From positions 248,001 to 312,000 of the forward strand of contig VOIU01000001.1 of the NCBI GenBank assembly GCA_007896885.1: a stretch of DNA of 64,000 bases. The letters are read 5' to 3'. Below the pieces are notes generated by a model that was not told the origin of the DNA, did no database searches, and worked only from the letters and a program-made list of their open reading frames with translations. The position numbers were made by a program, and so were the translations under genes. Positions 9,060-17,792 of the stretch are shown here, piece after piece; position 1 is the first letter of the stretch, and each line of letters begins with the position of its first letter. The stretch is from Bacteroidaceae bacterium HV4-6-C5C (GTDB lineage Bacteria; Bacteroidota; Bacteroidia; Bacteroidales; Bacteroidaceae).

Positions 9060-9147
9060 TTGGCACAACATTGCCAAGCTAAAGGCACAACTTTGCCTAC
9101 ATATTGGCAAACTTTTGCCAAGCTAAAGGCACAACAATGACAAACCA
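9060..9147. repeat. Array of four 22-bp units, family TTGGCA/TGCCAA
   Basis: Units start at 9060, 9082, 9104 and 9126. Units 1 and 3 contain TTGGCA...TGCCAA inverted arms and both end AAGCTA. Units 2 and 4 begin AAGGCACAAC; unit 2 carries AGGCA...TGCCT arms, and unit 4 is the most degenerate. The design (22 bp, four units, short inverted core) equals the array at 8430 but the sequence differs. It fills the space between convergent folB and the transglycosylase gene. Confidence 0.85.
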
Positions 9148-9165
9148 GGGGGAAAACGGAATACT

Positions 9166-9948
9166 TTACCGGAAGCGTGAATAAGCTCTTATCTTCTTGT
9201 AATAAAGAAGGTTTTCGTCAATACCAAAGTTCTTGGGATGGGTAAATATAATCTTGGCTGCAAAAATGCGATAGGTATAGCGATTGGTTTCTTCAACCAG
9301 ACGAAGTTCTAGCGGATCATCCACTCTTTGGCGAGCCATCTCCGTCGCTACACGTTCAGGGCCTATATTATACGATTGCGCCACAGCCACCCAGTTACCA
9401 AAACGCCTATACGCATTCTTCAAGTACTGGCAGGCAGCTTGAGTTGCCTTCTCTATATGGAACCGTTCGTCAATACCATCTGTTACATTCAGTCCGTAAT
9501 CACCGGCGGTCCCTTTCATAAACTGCCATAATCCCGCGGCACCTTTACCCGAACAGGCATAAGGGTCCAAGCCACTTTCTATCACCATCAGATACTTAAA
9601 ATCATCGGGAATGCCGTTTTCGGAAAGAATAGGTTCAATCCTGGGAAAGTAAAAATTGGCGCGTTGCACCAGTTTGGATGAATAGCGCGAAAGTACAGCT
9701 AACTCACGCCCCAACTTCCGTCTTCTCTCATGAATATTCAAATCGATAAGCTGCCCACAAAAATCCAGAATATTTTCGTCATTCAGTGAGTAGCCCGATG
9801 GTACGGAATCTACTTCGGGAATGCGATAAACCTTGGCCTTTTCCGGCGATGCGGGAGAAGGTAAAGGATCGGGATCTTGAGCAAAGAGCATGTTAAGCTT
9901 CAAAACACCTAAAAGGAGAAGAAAAGAGACAATGAAACAGCGTTTCAT
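9166..9948 (-). CDS. Secreted lytic murein transglycosylase (SLT / MltD-like)
   Basis: This protein should cleave peptidoglycan glycan strands, leaving 1,6-anhydro ends. The 260 residues begin with a signal peptide (MKRCFIVSFLLLLGVLKLNMLFA). A proline-rich linker follows, then the SLT domain: YLMVIESGLDPYACSGKGAAGLWQFM holds the catalytic Glu (VIESG) and the GAAGLWQ motif, and the YNIGP segment matches the conserved NxGP region. There are no LysM repeats, unlike E. coli MltD, so it is a compact version. It acts in the periplasm. It is transcribed alone from a -7 box at 9971-9978. A further peptidase-like role is not suggested. Confidence 0.9.
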   Translation of the reverse strand: MKRCFIVSFLLLLGVLKLNMLFAQDPDPLPSPASPEKAKVYRIPEVDSVPSGYSLNDENILDFCGQLIDLNIHERRRKLGRELAVLSRYSSKLVQRANFYFPRIEPILSENGIPDDFKYLMVIESGLDPYACSGKGAAGLWQFMKGTAGDYGLNVTDGIDERFHIEKATQAACQYLKNAYRRFGNWVAVAQSYNIGPERVATEMARQRVDDPLELRLVEETNRYTYRIFAAKIIFTHPKNFGIDENLLYYKKIRAYSRFR

Positions 9949-9970
9949 GATTACCGTATTTTAACCGGAG

Positions 9971-9978
9971 CAAAGTTA
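9971..9978 (-). promoter_or_regulatory. -7 box of the transglycosylase gene
   Basis: The minus strand reads TAACTTTG (TAnnTTTG), 22 nt before the ATG. The rest of 9979-10131 shows nothing I can name. Confidence 0.55.
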
Positions 9979-10131
9979 GCGATAAGTATGTGAAATAGAA
10001 CAGAGATAGGATTAAAAAAGCATACAGAGTGCTGAAAAAAGCTATACGACATCCGCTCTAAATAAATGCCTGACCTGATGACGGACATTGGGACGCAGAG
10101 ACATATAAAGAAAAGAGTCCACATTAAACAA

Positions 10132-10168
10132 CTTGTCCCGATCACAATAAAATAGTGGTCGGGACAAG
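10132..10168 (-). terminator. Hairpin downstream of mgsA
   Basis: 14-nt arms (10132-10145 and 10155-10168), CTTGTCCCGATCAC with one G-T pair, and a 9-nt loop. The minus strand continues TTGTTT. It is placed as the terminator of the mtaB-to-mgsA run. Confidence 0.6.
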
Positions 10169-10226
10169 CTTATATTTTTCAGACTTATCAGAAAGCCTTT
10201 ATATCTTTTAGATGAGAATATCCGAA

Positions 10227-10745
10227 TTACTTCTTAACCAGCTTTTTCTTTGCAGACTCCACAGCTTCAGCCACAACGGGTTTATTTTCAAAACGTTTGG
10301 TGTATGAAGTATAATCAGGTTGGGTACGCACGTATTCCGGATCGTTAAAGAGAGGGCTGGATATTATATGATCGGCTGTACTGCGATTACAGCAGAATAC
10401 GATATTTTCAACTCCGGCCAAGCGGGTCAACGCTTTTACATCGGTATCATGAGGCTGTAGAGTCATAGGATCGGTGAAAAAGAAAAGATAATCAATCTCC
10501 CCCTCCACAATGCGTGAGCCCATTTGCTGGTCACCACCTAACGGACCCGACTTCAGGTTTGTAAAATCCCACTCTACATCAGGATGCTTTTCTTTAAGCG
10601 CAGCAAGAATTAAAGTACCTGTAGTACCGGTACAATAGAACTTATGCCCGATTAAACGTTCCGAGTTCCAAAGAGCCCACTCAATCAGATCTTTTTTCAT
10701 AGCGTCATGCGCTACCAGACCAATCTTTCTAATCAATTTTTCCAT
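10227..10745 (-). CDS. mgsA: Methylglyoxal synthase
   Basis: MgsA converts dihydroxyacetone phosphate to methylglyoxal and phosphate, a bypass used when sugar phosphates build up. The 172 residues start KLIRKIGLVAHDAMK (the phosphate-binding start). SGPLGGDQQMG contains the catalytic Asp of the GGDQQ motif, and FFTDPMTLQPHDTDVKAL is the second conserved block. A C-terminal Lys-rich tail of about 20 residues goes beyond the E. coli enzyme. A TTG four codons upstream was rejected. It is the last gene of a minus-strand run, 43 nt after the glycosyltransferase gene; no metabolic link with those neighbours is obvious. Confidence 0.95.
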   Translation of the reverse strand: MEKLIRKIGLVAHDAMKKDLIEWALWNSERLIGHKFYCTGTTGTLILAALKEKHPDVEWDFTNLKSGPLGGDQQMGSRIVEGEIDYLFFFTDPMTLQPHDTDVKALTRLAGVENIVFCCNRSTADHIISSPLFNDPEYVRTQPDYTSYTKRFENKPVVAEAVESAKKKLVKK

Positions 10746-10788
10746 AAGACAATTCAACTATATAAAAACCACGTAAAAAGGATTCTTT

Positions 10789-11799
10789 TTATAACTGCGA
10801 AAAGTATTTCTTTCCACAAAGATAGTACTGTGCTAAGATACTGTTTTTTGTCCGTTCGGGTATTGTTCCCGCGGAAGTTTTTCTGAGATTTTCTTCACGC
10901 ACCGATGTATAAGATTGTTTAAGTAAATGGAATTCTTTACGGGCGTGCCAAACAGCCAATGCATTAGGGAACTGAAGCTTCAACAGGAAGCTTAATGCCG
11001 CCACATAGTCAAGAATACCGCGTACACGCATCACATAATTCAACTCGTCCGACGGCAGGTTCTTATAAAGCATGATCAGGTTGTTACGAAAGTTAAGAAA
11101 GGTCTTACGAGGATTCTCTCTCTTCAGTGTCGCACCTCCCACATGATAAACAGTGCTTCCGGGGATACATACGATTTGTTTTCCTCTGGCACGGAGCCTC
11201 CAGCAAAGGTCAATCTCTTCCATGTGGGCAAAGAAACGCTCATCCAATCCTCCGACTTCCACATAATCGGCAAGGCGGATAAACAAAGCTGCTCCCGTAG
11301 CCCAAAAGATAGGAGCTACCGAATTGTATTGTCCCCGGTCTCCTTCCACGGTATTCATAATTCTTCCCCTGCAATATGGGTAACCGTAACGATCGATGAA
11401 ACCACCGGCGGCACCTGCATATTCAAACTGTCCTTTACTTCTCCAACTGTGGAGCTTCGGCTGACAAGCCGCGACTTCAGGATGACTGTCCATATAAGAC
11501 ATGAGAGGATTCAGCCACCCTTCGGTGACTTCCACGTCAGAATTTAGCAGAACCGCATACTCGGCTTGTATTTGCCCGAAAGCCTGATTGTAGCCTTCAG
11601 CAAAACCATAGTTGCGATGCAGTTCTATTATAGATACAGAAGGAAATTCTTTGGTAAGTACTTCTACAGAAGTATCGGTGGAGCCGTTATCGGCTACGTA
11701 TATAGTAGCCCTTTCGGAGAAACGAATGACCGACGGTAGGAAATTGCGAAGCATGTCGCAACCATTCCAGTTTAAAATAACCACAGCAATTTTATCCAT
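10789..11799 (-). CDS. Family 2 glycosyltransferase
   Basis: A 336-residue GT-A fold glycosyltransferase. VVILNWNGCDMLRNFL opens the nucleotide-binding domain, ADNGSTDTSVEVL follows, and LLNSDVEV gives the metal-binding Asp motif. RFFAHMEEIDLCWRLRARG matches the acceptor-side ED motif of GT2 rhamnosyl-type enzymes. There are no transmembrane helices apart from a mildly hydrophobic C-terminal part. The donor and acceptor cannot be read from sequence. The gene overlaps the upstream lipid A-type acyltransferase gene by eight bases, so translation is probably coupled, and a role in cell-surface glycan or lipid modification is a reasonable inference. Confidence 0.9.
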   Translation of the reverse strand: MDKIAVVILNWNGCDMLRNFLPSVIRFSERATIYVADNGSTDTSVEVLTKEFPSVSIIELHRNYGFAEGYNQAFGQIQAEYAVLLNSDVEVTEGWLNPLMSYMDSHPEVAACQPKLHSWRSKGQFEYAGAAGGFIDRYGYPYCRGRIMNTVEGDRGQYNSVAPIFWATGAALFIRLADYVEVGGLDERFFAHMEEIDLCWRLRARGKQIVCIPGSTVYHVGGATLKRENPRKTFLNFRNNLIMLYKNLPSDELNYVMRVRGILDYVAALSFLLKLQFPNALAVWHARKEFHLLKQSYTSVREENLRKTSAGTIPERTKNSILAQYYLCGKKYFSQL

Positions 11800-12691
11800 G
11801 TTGCTTCAAATCTTCACGTTTGAATTTCCAGCGCTTGTGCGACCAGAACCAATAGGCAGGCTCTTTCCGTATAGTTTGTTCAAGGCGGCGGACAAATGTT
11901 TCAGTGATTTCGCCATCGGCGGTATCTTTTGGAAACTCGGTAATCAAATCGAATGATACCCTGCAGTGTCCGCGTCTTTCTTTTATTAGCTCACAGTAAT
12001 ATACGGGAAACTTCATCATTTTGGCTATACGCTCAGCACCATCCATAAAGACGGTCTCCTGGTTCAGGAAAGTCGTCCAGTAATGAGCTTCACTACGATT
12101 AGGCGACTGATCGGTTATCAGACCTATAACGATGTGTTTACCTTCTTTGCGTAACTTTATAATTTCACGTGCAGTGGAATGTTTCGGCACATTATAACCT
12201 CCAAAGCGCGAACGTATTACTTTAAACAGTTCATCCAGATACTTATCTCGAAGCGGTTTGTAAACCTGCACAGGCAAGTCCCCTTCATTCATGATTGCTC
12301 CCATACCAATAATCCACTCAAAGTTGGCATAGTGGGGAATAAGCAAAATCAATCCACCGTATTTTTCTAATAAAGCAAGATATTGCTCGGTGTTCTCATA
12401 CTTCATACGTCTGCAAAGCTCATCAAAAGAAATACTGATCAACTTGATCTCCTCGAGCATATAGTCACAAAGATAACGGTAGAATTTTCGTTCTATCTCA
12501 CGAAGCTCAGCCTTGCTCTTCTCCGGAAAAGAATTTCTGAGATTTCTTCTTACCGTTCCTAAACGATACCGTACGATGTCATGCAAGGTAAAACACATGA
12601 TATCAGAAATAATATAAAGCACCTTGAATGGTAGTAAAGCCAACAACCACATCCCGGCGTATGTCAACCAATAGACTAGCTTCGATCTCAT
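11792..12691 (-). CDS. LpxL/HtrB-family acyltransferase (lipid A late acyltransferase)
   Basis: A 299-residue inner-membrane acyltransferase of the LpxL/LpxM family, which adds a secondary acyl chain to lipid A. One N-terminal hydrophobic anchor is present (LVYWLTYAGMWLLALLPF). The catalytic HX4(D/E) motif is HYANFE near residue 120. The conserved segment GLITDQSP and the C-terminal YWFWSHKRWKFK are also family marks. The length is normal. It sits between mtaB (16-nt gap) and the glycosyltransferase gene (8-nt overlap), probably in one transcript. Bacteroides lipid A is penta-acylated, which one late acyltransferase would fit; that link is inference. Confidence 0.92.
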   Translation of the reverse strand: MRSKLVYWLTYAGMWLLALLPFKVLYIISDIMCFTLHDIVRYRLGTVRRNLRNSFPEKSKAELREIERKFYRYLCDYMLEEIKLISISFDELCRRMKYENTEQYLALLEKYGGLILLIPHYANFEWIIGMGAIMNEGDLPVQVYKPLRDKYLDELFKVIRSRFGGYNVPKHSTAREIIKLRKEGKHIVIGLITDQSPNRSEAHYWTTFLNQETVFMDGAERIAKMMKFPVYYCELIKERRGHCRVSFDLITEFPKDTADGEITETFVRRLEQTIRKEPAYWFWSHKRWKFKREDLKQHG

Positions 12692-12707
12692 GGGTATATC
12701 TTTCTTA

Positions 12708-14024
12708 TCATACTAATATTCCTTGTAAAGCAGTGGCATCTTCGTTCAAGTCGCCCAACTTGACATTCACCACTTTGTTATCAAGAGCTTCGTCATGTTC
12801 CACTTCAACCCTTATATAATTAGGTGTAAACCCATGCATCGGAGCATCTGACTTAGATCGTTCGAGGAGCACCGGCATAATCTGTCCGACATGCGCACCA
12901 TAGAACACCTGCAACTTTTCATCGGATAACTTCAATAATCGTTGGCTACGTTCATGCTTCACTTCGGGAGTCACCGCATGTTCTATTTTTAAAGCCTGCG
13001 TACCGGGGCGTTCCGAATAACTGAACACATGCAACTGGGTCACATCAAGTCCCTTGATAAAATTATAGGCTTTATCAAAATATTCATCGGTCTCCCCGCG
13101 AGTACCGACAATAACATCCACGCCAATAAAGGCATCAGGAAGCGTTTCCTTTATCTTATGTACTTTCGAAGCAAATAACGCCGTATCATACTTTCGTCGC
13201 ATCAAAGCCAGAACTTCATCGGAACCGGCTTGCAAAGGGATATGAAAATGAGGCATGAATCTTTTGGAACGAGCCACAAACTCTATGATTTCATCGGTCA
13301 GTAGATTAGGTTCAATAGAAGATATCCGGTAACGTTCTATTCCCTCTACTTCATCCAACGCTTTCACCAAATCAAAGAATGTTTCGCCTGTCGACCTGCC
13401 GAAATCGCCGATATTCACTCCGGTGAGCACGATTTCCTTACCACCTTCTGCAGCAGCTTGCCGTGCTTGTTCCACTAACGACGCAATCGTCCCGTTGCGG
13501 CTACGTCCGCGGGCAAACGGAATGGTACAATAAGTGCAATAGTAATCACATCCATCCTGTACCTTGAGAAAATAACGAGTACGGTCACCTCTAGAACAAG
13601 ACGGAACAAAAGAACGAATATCTTTCAGTGCTGAAGTATGAGCTTCGCCGGCTTCATTCTTTTTCAAATCACCCAGATAGCGCAATAGATCTTGCTTCTG
13701 TTCCGCTCCCAACACCACATCAACGCCATCGATCTTTGCGACAGCTTCGGGTTTTAATTGGGCATAGCATCCGGTCACTACGACAAAAGCACCGGGATGT
13801 TGCTTAACCAGTCGGTGAATAGCTTGCCGGCACTTCTTGTCGGCGACTTCTGTCACCGAACAGGTATTCACAACACAAATATCAGCCTTCTCACCTTTAC
13901 GAATCGTACGAACGCCCGCTTCACGCAATATTTTACCGATAGTAGAAGTCTCTGAAAAGTTTAACTTACACCCTAAAGTGTAATAAACAGCTTTCTTATC
14001 TTGAAATATAGTGGTATCAATCAT
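12708..14024 (-). CDS. mtaB: tRNA (N6-threonylcarbamoyladenosine(37)-C2)-methylthiotransferase
   Basis: MtaB inserts a methylthio group at C2 of t6A37 in ANN-decoding tRNAs. The 438 residues show the N-terminal UPF0004 domain with three cysteines (YTLGCKLNFSET, VVNTCSVTEVADKKCRQ, VTGCYAQ), the radical-SAM motif GCDYYCTYCTIPFARGRSR for the second 4Fe-4S cluster, and a C-terminal region that may be TRAM-like. The KxNxxE version of the first motif points to MtaB rather than MiaB. A much longer open frame upstream (to 14228) runs into the divergent acyl-CoA synthetase gene; the ATG at 14024 matches the family start. It is the first gene of the minus-strand run. Confidence 0.95.
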   Translation of the reverse strand: MIDTTIFQDKKAVYYTLGCKLNFSETSTIGKILREAGVRTIRKGEKADICVVNTCSVTEVADKKCRQAIHRLVKQHPGAFVVVTGCYAQLKPEAVAKIDGVDVVLGAEQKQDLLRYLGDLKKNEAGEAHTSALKDIRSFVPSCSRGDRTRYFLKVQDGCDYYCTYCTIPFARGRSRNGTIASLVEQARQAAAEGGKEIVLTGVNIGDFGRSTGETFFDLVKALDEVEGIERYRISSIEPNLLTDEIIEFVARSKRFMPHFHIPLQAGSDEVLALMRRKYDTALFASKVHKIKETLPDAFIGVDVIVGTRGETDEYFDKAYNFIKGLDVTQLHVFSYSERPGTQALKIEHAVTPEVKHERSQRLLKLSDEKLQVFYGAHVGQIMPVLLERSKSDAPMHGFTPNYIRVEVEHDEALDNKVVNVKLGDLNEDATALQGILV

Positions 14025-14080
14025 GAACTTATAAAAACGCAATTGTGCGGCAAAGTTACATATAATTATGAGATTTTTCC

Positions 14081-14088
14081 TACTTTTG
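14081..14088 (+). promoter_or_regulatory. -7 box of the acyl-CoA synthetase gene
   Basis: TACTTTTG, an exact TAnnTTTG match, 24 nt before the ATG in the divergent gap with mtaB. Confidence 0.6.
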
Positions 14089-14111
14089 CACAAATCATCA
14101 AAAGTCGTGCA

Positions 14112-15785
14112 ATGATTCAAGAGAATTTTATTAAACTGTATGAACACAGCTTCCGTGATAATTGGGATCTTCCCTGCTATACGGATTATGGTGAAGATCA
14201 AAGCTATACTTATGGTGAAGTTGCACAAGAGATAGCAAAACTACACCTCATATTCAAGTACTGCAACCTACGCCGGGGAGACAAAATAGCCATTATAGGC
14301 AAAAACAATGCACATTGGTGCATCACTTTTATGGCAGCCATTACTTATGGTTGTATTGTTGTACCTATCTTACAAGATTTTAATCCGAATGACGTTCATC
14401 ATATCGTAAACCATTCCGAATCGGTTTTTCTTTTCACAAGTGACCACATTTGGGAAAGCTTAGAGGAAGAACATCTATCCGAAATCAGAGCAGTCTTTTC
14501 GCTTACAGATTTCCGCTGCTTACACCAACGGGATGGTGAAACGATTATTCGCTTCATCAAACATCTGGATGTTGAAATGCAAAAAACTTATCCTGAAGGT
14601 TTTCAAAAAGAGAATGTAAACTATACAACTCTCTCAAATGACAAAATAATGATGTTGAACTATACATCAGGAACAACAGGTTATAGCAAGGGAGTGATGT
14701 TAACTGGAAATAATCTTGCAGGGAATGTCACATTCGGCATTCGTACAGGATTACTTAAAAAAGGAGAGAATGTGCTTTCATTCCTCCCTCTTGCACATGC
14801 GTATGGATGTGCCTTCGACTTCTTAACCGCAACAGCGGTGGGAACGCACATCACACTCCTAGGGAAAGTTCCTTCTCCTAAAATATTAATGAAAGCTTTC
14901 GAAGAGGTCAAACCCAATCTTATTATCACCGTTCCTCTTGTTATTGAGAAAATCTATAAGAATGTGATTCTTCCCACTATTAATAAACGAACAATGAAGT
15001 GGGCCCTAAACATTCCCCTACTCGATGGACAAATCTATTCGCAAATACGCAAAAAACTGATTGACGCTTTAGGAGGACGATTTAAAGAGGTTATTATAGG
15101 TGGAGCTGCCATGAATCCCGAAGTAGAGGAATTCTTTCATAAAATAAAATTCCCATTCACTATTGGATATGGCATGACGGAATGTGCTCCTCTAATCAGT
15201 TATTCACCTTGGAACGAATTTGTACCAAACTCCTCCGGTAAGGTTCTGGATATAATGGAAGCACGTATATATAGGGAGAATCCGAAAGTTGAAGTCGGAG
15301 AGATTCAGGTGCGCGGCGAAAACGTAATGACAGGCTACTTCAAAAATCCGGATGCGACAAAAGAAGTCTTTACTGAAGACGGATGGCTCCGTACTGGTGA
15401 CTTGGGCACGTTAGATGAAGACGGCAATCTATACATCCGTGGACGTAGTAAGACTATGATACTCAGTTCTAATGGACAAAATATTTTCCCTGAAGAAATT
15501 GAAGCAAAATTAAACAACTTACCATTCGTTTTAGAAAGCCTTATTATCGAACGCAGCAAAAAACTAGTCGCCTTAGTCTATGCAGATTATGAGGCTTTAG
15601 ACTCCCTAGGTCTAAATAATTCAGAAAATCTCAAGGCAATAATGGATGAAAATCTCAAAACTCTCAATAATAATGTAGCCGCATACGAGAGAGTTTACCA
15701 GATCCAGCTCTACCCTACAGAGTTCGAAAAGACCCCGAAAAGAAGCATAAAAAGATATTTATACAATAGCATTGCCGAAAGCTAA
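14112..15785 (+). CDS. AMP-forming long-chain acyl-CoA synthetase
   Basis: This 557-residue ANL-superfamily enzyme activates a fatty acid to acyl-AMP and then acyl-CoA. It has the P-loop-like motif YTSGTTGYSKGVML near residue 180, GYGMTECAPLIS near 355 and the adenylate-binding DGWLRTGDLG near 425. The Lys-bearing C-terminal domain (KTPKRSIKRYLY) holds the adenylation lysine. The family is FadD/long-chain type, but this version is short; Bacteroides does not oxidise fatty acids, so recycling of exogenous or phospholipid fatty acids is more likely. A 37-codon upstream extension overlapping mtaB was rejected because the promoter box lies inside it. Confidence 0.9.
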   Translation: MIQENFIKLYEHSFRDNWDLPCYTDYGEDQSYTYGEVAQEIAKLHLIFKYCNLRRGDKIAIIGKNNAHWCITFMAAITYGCIVVPILQDFNPNDVHHIVNHSESVFLFTSDHIWESLEEEHLSEIRAVFSLTDFRCLHQRDGETIIRFIKHLDVEMQKTYPEGFQKENVNYTTLSNDKIMMLNYTSGTTGYSKGVMLTGNNLAGNVTFGIRTGLLKKGENVLSFLPLAHAYGCAFDFLTATAVGTHITLLGKVPSPKILMKAFEEVKPNLIITVPLVIEKIYKNVILPTINKRTMKWALNIPLLDGQIYSQIRKKLIDALGGRFKEVIIGGAAMNPEVEEFFHKIKFPFTIGYGMTECAPLISYSPWNEFVPNSSGKVLDIMEARIYRENPKVEVGEIQVRGENVMTGYFKNPDATKEVFTEDGWLRTGDLGTLDEDGNLYIRGRSKTMILSSNGQNIFPEEIEAKLNNLPFVLESLIIERSKKLVALVYADYEALDSLGLNNSENLKAIMDENLKTLNNNVAAYERVYQIQLYPTEFEKTPKRSIKRYLYNSIAES

Positions 15786-15884
15786 ATTGTTAAATCTTAC
15801 TCTATTATCCAGCAAAATAAGAGTATCATAAAAAAAAACATAAAAAAAGTTGGAGTTTAGAGAACAACATATTGAAAAAGTGCA

Positions 15885-15892
15885 TACCTTTG
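15885..15892 (+). promoter_or_regulatory. -7 box of the small lipoprotein gene
   Basis: TACCTTTG, an exact TAnnTTTG match, 51 nt before the ATG. No good -33 TTTG is present. Confidence 0.55.
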
Positions 15893-15943
15893 CAATGTTT
15901 TAATAAAGCAATTGATTGTATTACGTTTTAAAAAGTAAAGAAA

Positions 15944-16159
15944 ATGAAAAAATTAGTTTTGATGGCCGTAGCTATCGTAGCAGTATCTTTCGCATCTTGT
16001 GGTAACAAAGCAGCTGACAAAGAAAAAGCAACTGCAGATTCTATCCGTATCGCTGACTCTATCGCAGCAGTTGAAGCAGCAGCAGCAGAAGCAGCAGCAG
16101 CAGCTGATTCTAACAAAGTTGATAGCCCAGCAACCGCAGCACCTGCTGTAGCTGAATAA
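15944..16159 (+). CDS. Small Ala/Glu-rich lipoprotein, function unknown
   Basis: 71 residues. MKKLVLMAVAIVAVSFASCGNK is a lipoprotein signal with the lipobox Cys at residue 19. The mature part is about 52 residues and low in complexity: ADSIRIADSIAAVEAAAAEAA, then an acidic, Ala/Pro-rich tail. The Ala stretch is coded by near-repeated GCA codons (about 16073-16104), which could vary in length. A -7 promoter box in front and a clean hairpin terminator behind show a real single-gene unit. An open frame on the other strand is a shadow. No function can be named; short abundant lipoproteins of this kind may pack in the outer membrane. Confidence 0.8.
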   Translation: MKKLVLMAVAIVAVSFASCGNKAADKEKATADSIRIADSIAAVEAAAAEAAAAADSNKVDSPATAAPAVAE

Positions 16160-16179
16160 TTTCGGTCATAGAAAGAATT

Positions 16180-16215
16180 AAAGTCTGCCGTGCGAAAGCA
16201 CTACAGACTTTTTTT
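16180..16215 (+). terminator. Terminator of the small lipoprotein gene
   Basis: AAAGTCTG (16180-16187) pairs with CAGACTTT (16204-16211), with an inner TGC/GCA pair, followed by a T-run. Confidence 0.9.
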
Positions 16216-16577
16216 ATGCCCTTTCGGAGAGTGTCACCGATCGTTTGGTCTCTGAGTCTACACAAAAGATGAATAGTCTCCCCTTTCAGTTCCAGATATA
16301 TTATAAGTAAGCTCCTATTTCACCCCTTGTCTGAAGAGCTATCTATAATTTTAGAAAGTATCTCTACTCAATCCCACCACCAGCCTTTCGGCCACAAATA
16401 GTAAGCAAATGGTATGAATCTTCTAACAACAAGAACATAATCTTTAATTTTCATATATCAAGTAAACCTAAAAATTACATGTAATATACACATTGGACTA
16501 CTATGGCTTCCCGGGCTAGACTCATTCAGCAAGCTATATGTCATCATTGAGTGCTACACGCTCTAACCTCCCAAAAA

Positions 16578-16786
16578 CTCTATCACTCTACCTTTTCAAC
16601 TTCTGAACACTCTACTGCTTTATCAGCTTATCGCTTTATTGCTTCAATATTCCACTTCGTTATTACATCAACGGTTTCAACTATCCCTTCCTCTGTACTT
16701 CAAAATTTCAATACTTTACCACTCTACCACTTTACCACTCTACCACTCTACCATTTCAACACTTTATCGGCTCGTTACTTTCCTTT
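16578..16786. repeat. About 26 degenerate units of an 8-nt repeat (CTTTACCA)
   Basis: From 16578 the sequence can be cut into 8-nt blocks that keep a CTTTACCA / CTCTACCA / CTTTATCA pattern (Y-T-Y-Y-A-N-C-A). It is most exact at 16714-16753, with five nearly identical blocks. The outer blocks are more mutated, but the register holds without a visible shift. A 91-codon open frame runs through it, translating to a repeated LPLYHF pattern; I regard this as a by-product. The remaining parts of the 826-nt gap (16216-16577 and 16787-16985) show no gene or other structure I can name. Confidence 0.7.
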
Positions 16787-16985
16787 TTTAAAAGAAGTAA
16801 CCAATGAAGTAATAAGCCTTTTTTGATTACATTTCGATATTGCGCCGCACCATCAAGCCACTCCTAGACACATTATCAATACTATTTAAAGAATATTGTT
16901 AATAAGCGATTAAAATGGGCAATTTAAAGTCTGCCATTTTAAATATTTATTGCTATAATTGCAGAGCAATAATAATAATAAAACA

Positions 16986-17792
16986 ATGAAAAAGACTTTA
17001 CTATTTATTTTCTTCTCAATTTACTCGTATTGCTTTTATGCCCAAGACGCGTATGCTACACTGAAAGATATTTCTTATGTAAGCCCAACAGAAAAAGATC
17101 AGTATAAAGAAAGTAGATGCAAACTAGATTTTTATTATCCTGAAAAAGCCAAGAACTTCCCGACACTTATATGGTTTCATGGAGGAGGACTTGAAAGTGG
17201 AGAAAAGTATATTCCCAAAGAACTTATGAATAGAGGGATTGCAATTATAGCAGTGAACTACCGATTAAGCCCCAAAGTCAAAAATCCGGCTTATACTGAA
17301 GATGCTGCTGCTGCTGTAGCATGGGTTTTTCAAAACATAGAGAAATATGGTGGTTCTAAAGAACATATATTTGTGTCAGGCCATTCGGCGGGGGGATACC
17401 TTAGTTTAATGCTCGCTCTAGATAAAAGGTATTTGAATAAATATGGTATAGATGCTAATCAAATTGCTGCATACCTACCTGTCAGTGGACAAACCTTAAC
17501 ACACTTCACAATCCGCAAAGAGCGAGGATTATCTCAGCAGATTCCAGTAATAGACGAATATGCCCCAGTAAGCAGGATACGCAAAGATACAGCACCACTG
17601 ATACTCATTACCGGAGATCGAAAATTAGAAATGGCTGATCGGTGGGAAGAGAATGCATTATTGGCGTCCATGCTTAAAAATATCGGAAATAACAAAGTTT
17701 CACTATACGAGTTAGAGGGATTTGATCATGGACAAGTGGCAAACCCGGCATGTATCTTCATTGGCAACTATATCAAGAATTTCACAAAATAA
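16986..17792 (+). CDS. Secreted alpha/beta-hydrolase (carboxylesterase/lipase-like)
   Basis: A 268-residue serine hydrolase of the BD-FAE/HSL-like esterase group. An N-terminal signal peptide (MKKTLLFIFFSIYSYCFYAQ) sends it out of the cytoplasm. The oxyanion motif HGGGLESG lies near residue 67, the nucleophile elbow GHSAGGYLS near 138, the acid probably in LITGDRKLEMADRW, and the catalytic His in EGFDHGQ near 249. The substrate is unknown; it could deacetylate sugars or cleave small esters. An upstream TTG-type extension of nine codons was rejected. It stands alone between a repeat region and the ribosomal protein operon, which runs towards it. Confidence 0.85.
   Translation: MKKTLLFIFFSIYSYCFYAQDAYATLKDISYVSPTEKDQYKESRCKLDFYYPEKAKNFPTLIWFHGGGLESGEKYIPKELMNRGIAIIAVNYRLSPKVKNPAYTEDAAAAVAWVFQNIEKYGGSKEHIFVSGHSAGGYLSLMLALDKRYLNKYGIDANQIAAYLPVSGQTLTHFTIRKERGLSQQIPVIDEYAPVSRIRKDTAPLILITGDRKLEMADRWEENALLASMLKNIGNNKVSLYELEGFDHGQVANPACIFIGNYIKNFTK

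Noticed and set aside
8430..9147. CRISPR array
   Set aside because: The 22-bp units are contiguous with only 7-nt variable linkers, there are four units, and no cas genes are in the window.
16551..16826. 91-residue open frame through the 8-nt repeat, translating to repeated LPLYHF motifs
   Set aside because: No ribosome site or promoter, extreme low complexity, and an 8-nt period gives an open frame by chance because stop codons are rare in this pattern.
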